Origin: Gammaproteobacteria bacterium
GTDB lineage: Bacteria > Pseudomonadota > Gammaproteobacteria > Arenicellales > CAJQKF01
Assembly: GCA_030429665.1 (NCBI GenBank)
Contig: JAUIEZ010000010.1
Location: 1-63,048 of the forward strand
Length of the DNA: 63,048 nt
Direction of reading: 5' to 3'
The position numbers and the translations under genes are program-made. The notes under the pieces are model-generated. The model saw only the letters and a program-made list of their open reading frames with translations. It did not search any database and was not told the origin of the DNA. The stretch's first letter is position 1, and each line of letters opens with the position of its first letter. Of the stretch, positions 1-8,599 are shown one piece after another.

Positions 1-860
1 ATCGGCGCCGAAGGCCTCGGCGGCCTTCGCGGTGAGCTCCGCGCGCACCTCGGGGGTGAGCGAGATGTCGCGCATGTCGCGCCACCAGTCCTCCACCGCG
101 GGTCCGAAGTGGTCCAGGAAGTTGGCCATGCCGCCGGGGCCGCCGGCCAGCGCGCACAGGCGCATGGGGCCCATGACCCCCCAGCGAAGGCCCGGCCCGT
201 ACACGATGGATTCGTCGAGTTCCCCGGTGGTGGCGATGTCGTCGTTGAGCGCGTGCAGGATCTCGCGCCACATGGCCTCCTGCAGCCTGTCGGCGATGTG
301 GCCGGGCACCTCGCGGCGCACCATGAGCGCGTGCATGCCGATGGATTCGTAGAACGAGCGCGCGGCCTGCTTCGTATCCTCCGCGGTTTGTTTGCCGCCG
401 ACGATTTCCACCAGCGGACACAGGTAGACGGGATTGAACGGGTGGCCGACGACGAAGCGTTCCGGGCGGGTCATCCCGGCCTGCAGTTCGCTGGGCATGA
501 ATCCCGACGTGCTCGAGGCGATGATCACGTCGGCGCCGGCGATCGCCGAAACCTCGGCGAACACCGATTGCTTGATGTCCAGCACCTCGGGCACGCTTTC
601 CTGGATGAAGTCGGCCGTCCTCGCCATGTCGCGTATCGACGTGGTGAACGACAGCGTACCCTTGGGCGGCGTCGGCACGTCGGCGGTGAGGGCGTCCAGC
701 GAGGGCAGTGCGTTCTCCACCGAGCCGCGAATCCAGGCCTCCATGGCGGGATTAGTGTCCGCGGCGACGACGTCGATGCCGCAGTGCAGGGCGCGCGCGG
801 CCCAGCCGCTGCCGATGACGCCGGTGCCCAGCAGGCCGAGAGTCCTGATTTCGCGCATGG
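1..860 (-). CDS. L-carnitine dehydrogenase (3-hydroxyacyl-CoA dehydrogenase fold), 3' end outside window
   Basis: The protein would oxidise L-carnitine to 3-dehydrocarnitine with NAD+, the first step of aerobic carnitine breakdown. The translation starts MREIRTLGLLGTGVIGSGW, an N-terminal Rossmann GxGxxG site, followed by a conserved family block reading ASSTSGFMPSEL and then VGHPFNPVYLCPLVE and GPGLRW. These stretches match the carnitine 3-dehydrogenase branch better than ordinary 3-hydroxybutyryl-CoA dehydrogenases. About 286 codons are visible and the stop lies beyond base 1. The ATG at 858-860 has a GGAG about 10 bases upstream. It sits 51 bp downstream of the acyl-CoA dehydrogenase on the same strand, so co-transcription is likely. 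A general 3-hydroxyacyl-CoA dehydrogenase is the alternative. Confidence 0.8.
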
Positions 861-911
861 AATGTGATCTCCGTTGTCGGACGGTGAAGCGGTCGATGCC
901 GCGTGGCGGGT

Positions 912-2075
912 TCAACAGCCGAGCGGCCGAAGCAGCTCCCGGGAAATGATGTGACGCTGGATCTCCGAGGTGCCGTCCCAGATGCGCTCGATGCGCGCGT
1001 CGCGCCAGATGCGCTCCAGCGGCAAATCTTCCATGACGCCCATGCCGCCGATGGTCTGAATGCACTGGTCCGCCACCCGCGCCAGCATCTCCGAGCAGTA
1101 CAGCTTGGCCATGGCGCAGTCGCCCGGGGTAACGGTGCCGCGGTCGATCTTCCACGCCGTCTCGAGCAGGATGAGGTTGGCAAGCCTGATCTCGAGCGCC
1201 ATGTCCGCGAGCGGGAACGACACGCCCTGGAAGCGCCCGATTTTCTGTCCGAACTGTTCGCGTTCGGCGGCATAGTGCAAGGCGATGTCGTATGCCCGCT
1301 CGGCGCGCGCCACGCAGGTTGCCGCGACGGTCAGACGGGTGGGGCCGAGCCATTCGTTGACCAGCGCGAAGCCGTCTCCCTCCTCGCCCATGATGCGCCA
1401 GTTCGGGATGCGAGCGTTGTCGAAGCGAAGGATGTTGTTGGGATAGCCGCGGTGGGAGACGTTGCGGTAGCCGGGCAGCACTTCGACGCCGGGGTCGGCG
1501 AAGTCCACCAGGAAGGCCGATATGCGCTTGCGCGCGCCGCGGCCGGCATCCTCCTCGCCGGTGGCCGCGAACAGCACGCAATAGTCGGATACTTCTGCCT
1601 GGGAGATGAAGTGCTTGGTACCGTTGATCACCCAGTCGTCGCCGTCGCGCACGGCGCGGCACTGCATGCCCCGCAGGTCCGAGCCGGCGCCGGGTTCGGT
1701 CATGGCGATACAGTCGCGCTTCTCTCCACGCATGGTGGGCTCGAGAAACGCGCCGACCTGCTCCCCCTTGCAAGCGGCGAGTATGTTCAGCGGGCGGTGC
1801 GCGCATTCGGCCAGCGCCAGCGACGTGCGCCCCAGTTCCTTTTCGACCAGCGTCACCGATACCGCGTCGAGGCCGCCGCCGCCGACGCTTTCGGGCATGT
1901 TGCAGGCGTACAGCCCCAGCGCCATGGATTTCCGTTTCAGCGCCGCCGCCAGTTCGGGCGGCGTGCGGCCCGTGGATTCCAGCATTTCCTCGTGCGGCAG
2001 CATTTCGCGCTCGACGAACTGACGCGTCGTTTCGATGAGCAGGCGCTGCTCGTCGCTTGGCTCGAAATCGATCAC
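912..2075 (-). CDS. acyl-CoA dehydrogenase
   Basis: This FAD-dependent enzyme would introduce an alpha,beta double bond into an acyl-CoA and pass electrons to ETF. The 387-residue product has the family layout: an N-terminal helical domain, the FAD-binding block MTEPGAGSDLRGMQ, a central beta domain, and a C-terminal helical domain with QTIGGMGVMEDLPLER and IWDGTSEIQRHI. The start is taken as the GTG at 2073-2075, giving VIDFEPSDEQ, because GGAG lies about 7 bases upstream and the longer ATG frame would run through the palindrome at 2105-2128. The catalytic-base position of MCAD-type enzymes (Glu in EGT) is Asp here (residue 367). Its place beside carnitine dehydrogenase suggests a carnitine- or gamma-butyrobetaine-derived substrate, which is inference. 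Confidence 0.88.
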   Translation of the reverse strand: MIDFEPSDEQRLLIETTRQFVEREMLPHEEMLESTGRTPPELAAALKRKSMALGLYACNMPESVGGGGLDAVSVTLVEKELGRTSLALAECAHRPLNILAACKGEQVGAFLEPTMRGEKRDCIAMTEPGAGSDLRGMQCRAVRDGDDWVINGTKHFISQAEVSDYCVLFAATGEEDAGRGARKRISAFLVDFADPGVEVLPGYRNVSHRGYPNNILRFDNARIPNWRIMGEEGDGFALVNEWLGPTRLTVAATCVARAERAYDIALHYAAEREQFGQKIGRFQGVSFPLADMALEIRLANLILLETAWKIDRGTVTPGDCAMAKLYCSEMLARVADQCIQTIGGMGVMEDLPLERIWRDARIERIWDGTSEIQRHIISRELLRPLGC

Positions 2076-2104
2076 GGACGGTCTCCGGGTGGACTGAGAT
2101 GGCT

Positions 2105-2128
2105 TAAATATAATGGCCGTTATATTTA
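2105..2128. promoter_or_regulatory. 24-bp palindrome, probable operator
   Basis: Two perfectly complementary 9-base arms, TAAATATAA and TTATATTTA, flank the 6-base centre tggccg. The AT-rich arms stand out in GC-rich surroundings. The element lies 30-53 bp upstream of the GTG start of the acyl-CoA dehydrogenase, where a promoter or operator would be. A GntR/FCD regulator is encoded just upstream on the same strand, so it is the natural candidate ligand, although FCD operators are usually shorter (TNGTNNNACNA-like). Function is inferred from symmetry and position only. Confidence 0.6.
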
Positions 2129-2240
2129 GATGTCCACCGTCGCGGTGATCGTCCAAACGGGCGTCGACGCGCCAGGCTTCAACCGGATGACCGCGCCCGG
2201 TAAACCGGCGGTCGTCAATCGGTGTCGTCGCGGGAACGGA

Positions 2241-2978
2241 CTAACCGGCGTCGTCTTCGACGTGTTCGCCAATGAGCTGGCGCAGCAGCACCAGCACGGT
2301 GAATATGTGGTTGCGATGAATCAAGCCGACTGCCCTGAGATCGCCGCGAATCATCGCCTGGCGTACCTGGTCGATCTCGTCGGAGAGCTCCGAGACGGCG
2401 CGGCCCCACGTGATTCGCGGGAGGATCTGGAACCAGATGCGCGCGGTCTGGAAGAACAACTGGTCGGACATCTCGCGCAGCGGCCGGTTGCGCACGATGG
2501 AGAAGATGTTCGAGTGCATCTCGATATTGATTTCGCCGAAAGCCCGAATGTCGGTTTCGGTTCCGAGGCCCGCGCAACGTTTGACCAGCGTGTCGAGCGA
2601 CGCGATGACCTCCGGGGGCGGCGCGACCGGGTTCGAATCTCCGATCGCTTCGGCCAGCACGGCGCGAACGTAGTAAATGTCGATCAGGTCGGTATTGTTG
2701 AGCGTGGTCACGGTGGTGCCGACGCCCTGGCGGCTCTCCACCAGGCCATCCGTCGCCAGGCGGCTGAGCACGTGACGGATCGGCGTGCGGCTGACCTCGA
2801 ACCGGTCGGCCAGGTCCTGCTCGCGGATCACCGCGCCCGGGGGCATGTCGAGCAGGCAGATCTGGCGACGCAGCGCCTGATAGATCCGCTCGATGCGCGC
2901 CTGGGGCTTGGTGAGCCGGGGCGCGGATTTTCGTTTCTTTCTCGCGGGTGTGCCCGCGAGCCGATCTTCTTCTACCAC
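2241..2978 (-). CDS. GntR family transcriptional regulator, FCD subfamily
   Basis: This is a 245-residue DNA-binding regulator. After a basic N-terminal tail rich in Lys and Arg, a winged helix-turn-helix covers roughly residues 28-95, with the GntR signature REQDLADRFEVSRTPIRHVL and the wing LVESRQGVGTTV. An all-helical FCD ligand-binding domain follows, with the typical acid/His pattern around DIYYVRAVLAE and EINIEMHSNIF. FCD regulators usually sense small carboxylates and control the adjacent catabolic operon. It precedes the acyl-CoA dehydrogenase and carnitine dehydrogenase genes on the same strand, with the palindrome at 2105-2128 between, so it probably controls them. The ligand cannot be read from the sequence. 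Confidence 0.88.
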   Translation of the reverse strand: MVEEDRLAGTPARKKRKSAPRLTKPQARIERIYQALRRQICLLDMPPGAVIREQDLADRFEVSRTPIRHVLSRLATDGLVESRQGVGTTVTTLNNTDLIDIYYVRAVLAEAIGDSNPVAPPPEVIASLDTLVKRCAGLGTETDIRAFGEINIEMHSNIFSIVRNRPLREMSDQLFFQTARIWFQILPRITWGRAVSELSDEIDQVRQAMIRGDLRAVGLIHRNHIFTVLVLLRQLIGEHVEDDAG

Positions 2979-3546
2979 TGGCGGGGCACTATTGACGAGG
3001 TGGACTGACCATCCGACGTATCGACATTACCCGAAGACCGCCGGTAATTGAAGCGGCAATTGTCGCCGCGGGCGTCCGTGCCTCCATGAGGATGCGTCGC
3101 AGCCCCGATCTTGTTGCTTCCCCGTTCAAACCGTCAAGTACCGGCCGTGCAGGGCGGGCATTTCGCGCCGTGGCATTCGGCAATTCGTCAGGTAACATTG
3201 TCACATGCACCAGGATTCGGAATCACGCGGGCGCCGGCTGTTTCGAGACCGTGACGGCGCGCTGTCTTGTGGCGGCGCCCTCGCTTGCGCCGTCATTCTT
3301 CCCGCGCTGCAACGGCCCATGACCGGCAACGGCCCCGACAGCGTGATCCCGCTGGCGAGCCGGGTACGCATCGAGAATCGCGGACGCGCGCGGCGAATCG
3401 TCAAGTGGAACGACGCCGGGACGGCCCGGCCGCGGGCGAGGGATTCCTGCGAGCGGCGCGCGCCGGCATGGTTTCCGGCGGTCACGCCGCTTTCTCCCTG
3501 ACCTCGTTCTGACCGAATTTCGCCCCGTCTGGACAAACGCTGACCC
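2979..3546. other. 568-bp intergenic region, no supported gene
   Basis: This stretch separates the start of the minus-strand GntR gene from the plus-strand sbcD gene, so it should carry promoters for both. Open frames of about 100 codons exist on both strands (for example 3205-3501), but their translations are Arg/Ala/Pro-rich with no family resemblance and look like GC-rich chance frames. I saw no tRNA, hairpin terminator or convincing -35/-10 pair. Confidence 0.6.
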
Positions 3547-4680
3547 ATGCGCATCCTGCACACGGCGGACTGGCATCTCGGCCGCCAGTTCCACAACGTC
3601 TCGCTTCTCGACGACCAGGCGCACCTGCTCGACCAGGTGGTCGACATCGCCCGGCGCGAATCCGTCGATGTCGTGGTGATCGCCGGCGACGTCTACGATC
3701 GCTCGGTGCCGCCGGCCGCCGCCACCACGTTGCTCGACGATGTCCTGAACCGGCTGATCGCCGATCCGCCTATCGACGTGATCATCATCCCCGGCAATCA
3801 CGACGGCGCCGAACGCCTGGGCTTCGGCGCCCGCGCGCTGGCCAGGAGCGGTATCCACATCAGGCATCGTTTCGACCCCGAGCCGCTGCTGCTCCGCGAC
3901 GAATACGGACCGGTGGCGTTTCACTGTCTGCCGTACGCCGATCCGGCCGCGGTCGACGGGTGGCTGGGTACGGCGTGCACCAGCCACGACGAGGCCATGG
4001 CGGCATTGATCGCCGAAATATCGGCCGTACCGGCCCGCGCGCAGCGCCGGGTCCTGGTCGCCCACTGCTTCGTCAGCGGCGGCAACTCCCGGGAATCGGA
4101 GCGGCCGCTGTCCGTGGGCGGCGCGGAAATGGTGTCCGGCGCGCACTTCGAACCGTTCCACTACACCGCCCTGGGACACCTGCACAATGCGCAGTCGTTC
4201 GCGGGTGGCCGCGTGCGCTACCCGGGATCGCTGATGAAGTACTCGTTCTCCGAGGCCGAGGATGCCAAGGCGGTGCTCCGGGTCGACCTGGATGCCGGCG
4301 GCGGCGTGCGCGTCGAGCCGGTACCGCTGACCCCGCGCCGCGACCTTCGCGTGTTGTCCGGGCTTCTCGACGACCTGCTGGCCGCTGGCGTCGACGACCC
4401 GCGCCGGGACGACTACCTGCTGGTGCGCCTCGACGACACCCGCGCCATTCTCGACGTCATGGCGCGGCTGCGCGCCGTTTACCCCAACGTACTCCACGTC
4501 GAACGCCCGGCGCTGGCCCGCGCCGGTGAACGCCGTGCTCCCGAGGCGCACGGCCGCATCGGCGAGATGCCCCTGTTCGAGGATTTCTGGCGCCAGGTCA
4601 CCGGCGACGAGCTGGATGAGGAACGCCGGGCCATCGTGGCCGCCGCGCTCGACGCGCTGCGGCACGACGCGCGGGACTGA
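3547..4680 (+). CDS. sbcD: exonuclease SbcCD, nuclease subunit SbcD
   Basis: SbcD is the Mre11-type metallophosphoesterase subunit of SbcCD, which trims hairpins and protein-blocked DNA ends. The 377-residue product starts MRILHTADWHLGRQ, supplying the metal ligands Asp8 and His10. The other phosphoesterase motifs follow in order: VIAGDVYDR (Asp48), IPGNHDGAERLG, a VAHCFVSGG segment and ALGHLHNAQ. The C-terminal third is the SbcC-contacting cap. sbcC starts 3 bases after the stop, the usual sbcDC order. No strong ribosome-binding site precedes the ATG, but the first residues fit the family start exactly. Confidence 0.95.
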   Translation: MRILHTADWHLGRQFHNVSLLDDQAHLLDQVVDIARRESVDVVVIAGDVYDRSVPPAAATTLLDDVLNRLIADPPIDVIIIPGNHDGAERLGFGARALARSGIHIRHRFDPEPLLLRDEYGPVAFHCLPYADPAAVDGWLGTACTSHDEAMAALIAEISAVPARAQRRVLVAHCFVSGGNSRESERPLSVGGAEMVSGAHFEPFHYTALGHLHNAQSFAGGRVRYPGSLMKYSFSEAEDAKAVLRVDLDAGGGVRVEPVPLTPRRDLRVLSGLLDDLLAAGVDDPRRDDYLLVRLDDTRAILDVMARLRAVYPNVLHVERPALARAGERRAPEAHGRIGEMPLFEDFWRQVTGDELDEERRAIVAAALDALRHDARD

Positions 4681-4683
4681 TCC

Positions 4684-7600
4684 ATGCGGCCGATCGTGTT
4701 GAGGCTGATCGCCTTCGGGCCGTTCGCCGGCGAGGAGATCGTTGATTTCACCGCGCTCGGCGAGGCGCCGCTGTTCCTCATCGACGGCCCGACGGGCGCC
4801 GGCAAGACCATGCTGCTGGATGCCATTTGCTTCGCCCTGTACGGCGAAAGCACGGGTAACGAGCGCAAGGCCGTGGAGCTGCGCTGCGACCGAGCGGACC
4901 CTGCCGTGGCGACGCGCGTCGAACTCGTCTTTTCCCTGGGCGAGCATCGCTACCGCGTGGAGCGCGTACCCCAGCAGACGCTTCCCAAGCAGCGGGGAGA
5001 GGGCTTCACGACGCGGCCGGGCAGGGCGAACCTGTGGCGCGGCCCCGCCGACGGGGAGGTGCTGGTTGCCGAGCGACGCGCCACCGAGGTAACCGACGCC
5101 GTCATCGGCCTCACCGGCTTGTCCGCCGAACAGTTTCGACAGGTCATGGTGCTGCCCCAGGGTCGATTTCGCGAACTGCTCCTGGCCGAGTCGAAGCAGC
5201 GCGAGGAAATATTCGAGCAATTGTTCTCAACCGGTATCTACCGCCGCCTGCAGGAGCACTTGACGGCCGGCGCGGGCGAATTACGCCGGCGGCACGAAGA
5301 TCTCAGGCAGAAGATCGTCGGTGCCCTGTCGGGACAGGGGTTCGAGTCGGGCGAAGCGCTCGACGCCGCCATCGGCGAGACCGCTGCGTCGCTCGAGGCG
5401 CTCGACCGCCGACACGACGCGGCGCGGACGGCCCTCGCGCAATCACAGGATGCGTTGAACGCCGCGCGCCAGCGCGAGGCCGCCCACGCCTCTCTCGATG
5501 CGGCGGAAAAACGCTTCGCCGAACTCGACGCGTATCGCCCCGCCCACGAGGCGCAATCCCGCGTTATCGACGCGGCCGACGCGGCCGCGCGAATCGCCGC
5601 CGTGCATGATCGATTGCTCGAGCGCGAGAAGGAGCAGGTCCGGGCGCACGCCGCGCATCGCGAAGCGGTGCGCGATTGCGAGTCGGCCGAGGCGGCGCTC
5701 CGCGATGCCCGCGAACGGGTGGACGCGGCACGCGCCGATGCGGGCCGCCTCGACGATCTCGCCGCCGAGCTGCGCGCGCTGGAGGGGCACCGGCGTCGGG
5801 TCGAGTCGCTCGAATCGAAGCGACGCGAGCTGGCCGACGTCGACGTATCGCTCGGTGACGCCGGGCGTTTGTGCGAGAGCTTGCGCGGCGAAATGCAGGC
5901 GACCATCGATCGGCGCGAGTCGCTGCGCGCCGAGATCGGGGAACAGGTCGAGTCCCTGGCGCGACGCGGAACGGTAGCGGCCGAGCGTGACCGCTGCCGG
6001 GAGCGGCTCGAGCGGTGGCAGGCGCTTCGGCGGCGCGAGGCATCGCTCGTCGACGATGAACGAGCCGCGTCCGCGATTGCCGACGAGGTCCGGGCGGGCG
6101 GCGAGGCGCTGTCCGCGGCAAGAACCGAGCGTGAGCGCGTAGAGGCGCGGCGCGAGGCGTCCGCCGCGGCGCTGTTGGCGGGCACGCTGGTGGACGGCCG
6201 CCCGTGTCCCGTATGCGGCAGCGTCGAACATCCGCAACCGGCGCGCGTCGAAGGCGGCGTTACCGGCGACGAGGAAGTGCGGCAAGCGCGCGGCGCCGAG
6301 GAGCACGCGCGCTCCGTGCTGGGCGACGCCGAGTCGCGGCTGGCGGCGGCGCGCGCATCGCTGTCGGCCGCCCGCGCGCACGTCGAATCGCTCAAGACCG
6401 ACGTCGGCGACGCCGACGGCGGGTCGCTGGCCGCGCAACTGGCCGGGCTCGACGAGCAACTCGGCGAACTCGATGCCCGGCAGGCGGCGTTGGAGCGAGC
6501 ACGCGCGTCGGTGACCGACGTCGCGGCCCGCTGCGAGTCGTTGCAGGCCGACCTGACCCGGGCCGAGGGCGACCTCGCCGCGCTGGTCGGGCGCCGAACC
6601 CGCCTGGAGGCCGAGATCGAGACCATCGAGACGGAACTGCCCGAGTCGCTGCGTGCCGCGGGCGCCCTCGCGGCCCGTCGCGCCGAGGCCACGCGCCTGC
6701 ACGACGCCATGCGCGCCGAGCGCGACGCCGCCGAGACGGACCACAATCGGCGCGTCGCCGAGCTTTCCGCCGCCCGGGAGCGCGTGGCCGGCCAGGCGGC
6801 AAACCTGTCCCGTGCCGACGAGGCGTTGGCACGCGCGTCGACGGAATGGTCCGCTGCCCTCGCTGCCAGCCGCTTCGCCGACCTCGCGGCCTTCGAGGCG
6901 GCGCGCCTGGGAACCGATGCGCTCGAACGCATGCGCCGGGAAAGCCAAGCCTTCGCGGACCGTCACCGCGACGCGTCCCGGGAACTGGAGCGCGCCCGGG
7001 AGGCCGTGGCGGAGCTGGCGCGGCCGGACCTGTCGGAGTTCGAAGCCGCGCAAGCGCAGGCGAGCGAGGCGGCCGAGGCAGCCGCGGAAGCGCTTCATCG
7101 TGCCCGTGAGCGGCACGATTCGCTTGTGTCGCTTCGACGAAACGTGGCCGGCCTGTCGGAACAGGCCGAAGCGACGCACGCCCATTACGGGGTTGCCGGC
7201 CGCCTCGCCGCGGTGGCCGCCGGCGACAATGCCCTCAACGTGAACCTGCAGCGCTTCGTGCTCGGCGCGCTGCTCGACGACGTGCTGGTGCAAGCCAGCC
7301 ACCGACTGTCGTCGATGAGCCGCGGGCGATACCGGCTGTATCGCCGCGACGAACCCGTCGACGGCCGTCGCCAGTCTGGCCTTGACCTGGAAGTGGATGA
7401 CGCCTATACCGGCAAGCGGCGACCCGCCGCGACGCTTTCGGGGGGCGAGAGCTTCATGGCCGCGCTATCGCTGGCGCTGGGCCTGTCCGATGTCGTGCAG
7501 GCCCATGCCGGCGGCATTCGCCTCGATGCGCTGTTCGTCGACGAGGGTTTCGGCAGTCTCGACGCCGAGTCGCTGCAATTGGCCATGGACACCCTCGTGG

Positions 7601-7752
7601 AACTGCGCGCTGGCGGCCGCATGATCGGCGTGATCTCGCACGTGGGCGACCTGCGCGAGTGGATCGATCGGCGCATCGACGTCGTCCCCGGCACCCAGGG
7701 CAGCCGGACGCGAATCGTCGCGCCGGGTGTGGCGCGAGCGGCGGCGTCGTAG
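4684..7752 (+). CDS. sbcC: exonuclease SbcCD, ATPase subunit SbcC
   Basis: SbcC is the Rad50-like ATPase that bridges DNA ends and drives the SbcD nuclease. The 1022-residue protein has a Walker A loop GPTGAGKT at residues 35-42 and a long Ala/Arg/Glu-rich coiled coil. A zinc hook, CPVC at 508-511, lies almost exactly at the midpoint. A second coiled coil follows, then the ABC signature LSGGE at 918-922 and Walker B LFVDEGFGSLD around 950-960. Length and symmetry are as expected for the family. It is translationally close to sbcD (3-bp gap). The coiled-coil coding DNA produces very long antisense open frames that are artefacts. Confidence 0.96.
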   Translation: MRPIVLRLIAFGPFAGEEIVDFTALGEAPLFLIDGPTGAGKTMLLDAICFALYGESTGNERKAVELRCDRADPAVATRVELVFSLGEHRYRVERVPQQTLPKQRGEGFTTRPGRANLWRGPADGEVLVAERRATEVTDAVIGLTGLSAEQFRQVMVLPQGRFRELLLAESKQREEIFEQLFSTGIYRRLQEHLTAGAGELRRRHEDLRQKIVGALSGQGFESGEALDAAIGETAASLEALDRRHDAARTALAQSQDALNAARQREAAHASLDAAEKRFAELDAYRPAHEAQSRVIDAADAAARIAAVHDRLLEREKEQVRAHAAHREAVRDCESAEAALRDARERVDAARADAGRLDDLAAELRALEGHRRRVESLESKRRELADVDVSLGDAGRLCESLRGEMQATIDRRESLRAEIGEQVESLARRGTVAAERDRCRERLERWQALRRREASLVDDERAASAIADEVRAGGEALSAARTERERVEARREASAAALLAGTLVDGRPCPVCGSVEHPQPARVEGGVTGDEEVRQARGAEEHARSVLGDAESRLAAARASLSAARAHVESLKTDVGDADGGSLAAQLAGLDEQLGELDARQAALERARASVTDVAARCESLQADLTRAEGDLAALVGRRTRLEAEIETIETELPESLRAAGALAARRAEATRLHDAMRAERDAAETDHNRRVAELSAARERVAGQAANLSRADEALARASTEWSAALAASRFADLAAFEAARLGTDALERMRRESQAFADRHRDASRELERAREAVAELARPDLSEFEAAQAQASEAAEAAAEALHRARERHDSLVSLRRNVAGLSEQAEATHAHYGVAGRLAAVAAGDNALNVNLQRFVLGALLDDVLVQASHRLSSMSRGRYRLYRRDEPVDGRRQSGLDLEVDDAYTGKRRPAATLSGGESFMAALSLALGLSDVVQAHAGGIRLDALFVDEGFGSLDAESLQLAMDTLVELRAGGRMIGVISHVGDLREWIDRRIDVVPGTQGSRTRIVAPGVARAAAS

Positions 7753-7858
7753 GCAAATCATCGCGCGTGCTGATACAGTGCGCTGCAATCCGCCGGTCCG
7801 CGCCCTGCACCCGGCGGGACGAAACCCAACCCAACCGACGACGTTCAAGGACTTCGAC

Positions 7859-8581
7859 ATGCCCGAATCGAGACGACAACTGGCCACGACGCTTACCGAG
7901 ACCCTGGGCCTGGCGCACCCGCCGCTGGCGATCGTTTTCTCCGACGAGCCGATCGAAGGCGTCCGATCCTTCGACGCGCCGATGCCCCCGCCCACCGACG
8001 ACGGTCGCACCGGGCGCGTCGCCGCCGGTTGCGTGTTCTGGATGCGCGCGGCGGACGGCATGTTCTCCACCGTGGCCGAGGATCACGCCAACTGCAGCGT
8101 CGGCAGCGTCACCCACGGCTTCAAGACCTTGGGCGACGTCGCGGACAGCGCCGACGTCGGCGCCATCGTGGAGGCGGGCTGGGTGAGTCCCGACGTGTTC
8201 CCCGAGATCCCGGCGCTGTCTCGCGCCTATCGTTATGTCACCTATGGCCCGCTGGCCGACTGTCCGGTGGAGCCCGACGTGGTGTTTCTGCGCCTCAACG
8301 CCAAGCAGGCCATGGTGATGTCCGACGCCGTGGCGGGCCTGAGATTCGAAGGCAAGCCGCAGTGCCACATCGTTCCCATTGCCAAGGAGTACGGACAAGT
8401 GGCGATTAGTGTCGGCTGCATGTTGAGCCGCGTGAGAACCGGTATGGCCAACTCCGAAATGACGTGCGCGATTCCCGGCGGCCGGTTCGCGGATGTCGTG
8501 GCGCAGGTGGCTTCCACGGCGGCGGTCGATGCGACCGTGGCGGGCTACGCGGCGGAAGATTCGAAGCGCTTCCGCGCCTGA
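7859..8581 (+). CDS. DUF169 family protein
   Basis: This 240-residue soluble protein belongs to the DUF169 (COG2043) family of unknown biochemical role. Visible features are the N-terminal segment HPPLAIVFSDEP and a Cys-bearing block, GCVFWMRAADGMFSTV, followed by HANCSVGSVTHG. The C-terminal half carries VEPDVVFLRLNAKQAMVM and a further Cys pair region around ISVGCMLSR and EMTCAIPGG. The conserved cysteines suggest metal or cofactor binding, which is inference. The start is set at ATG 7859 (MPESRRQ) because the upstream extension is Arg/Pro-rich non-family sequence. It follows sbcC by about 106 bp and is convergent with the MFS gene. Confidence 0.75.
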   Translation: MPESRRQLATTLTETLGLAHPPLAIVFSDEPIEGVRSFDAPMPPPTDDGRTGRVAAGCVFWMRAADGMFSTVAEDHANCSVGSVTHGFKTLGDVADSADVGAIVEAGWVSPDVFPEIPALSRAYRYVTYGPLADCPVEPDVVFLRLNAKQAMVMSDAVAGLRFEGKPQCHIVPIAKEYGQVAISVGCMLSRVRTGMANSEMTCAIPGGRFADVVAQVASTAAVDATVAGYAAEDSKRFRA

Positions 8582-8599
8582 CGTCGCGCGGCGGCCAGC

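Noticed and set aside
3205-3501. Possible 98-residue small gene before sbcD
   Set aside because: Composition is random-looking, no ribosome-binding site was found, and both strands are equally open there.
3223-7302. Very long open frames antisense to sbcD and sbcC (665, 564 and 619 codons)
   Set aside because: They mirror the biased codons of the sense coiled-coil gene, have low-complexity Arg/Ala/Gly content and no family match, and sbcD and sbcC are certain.
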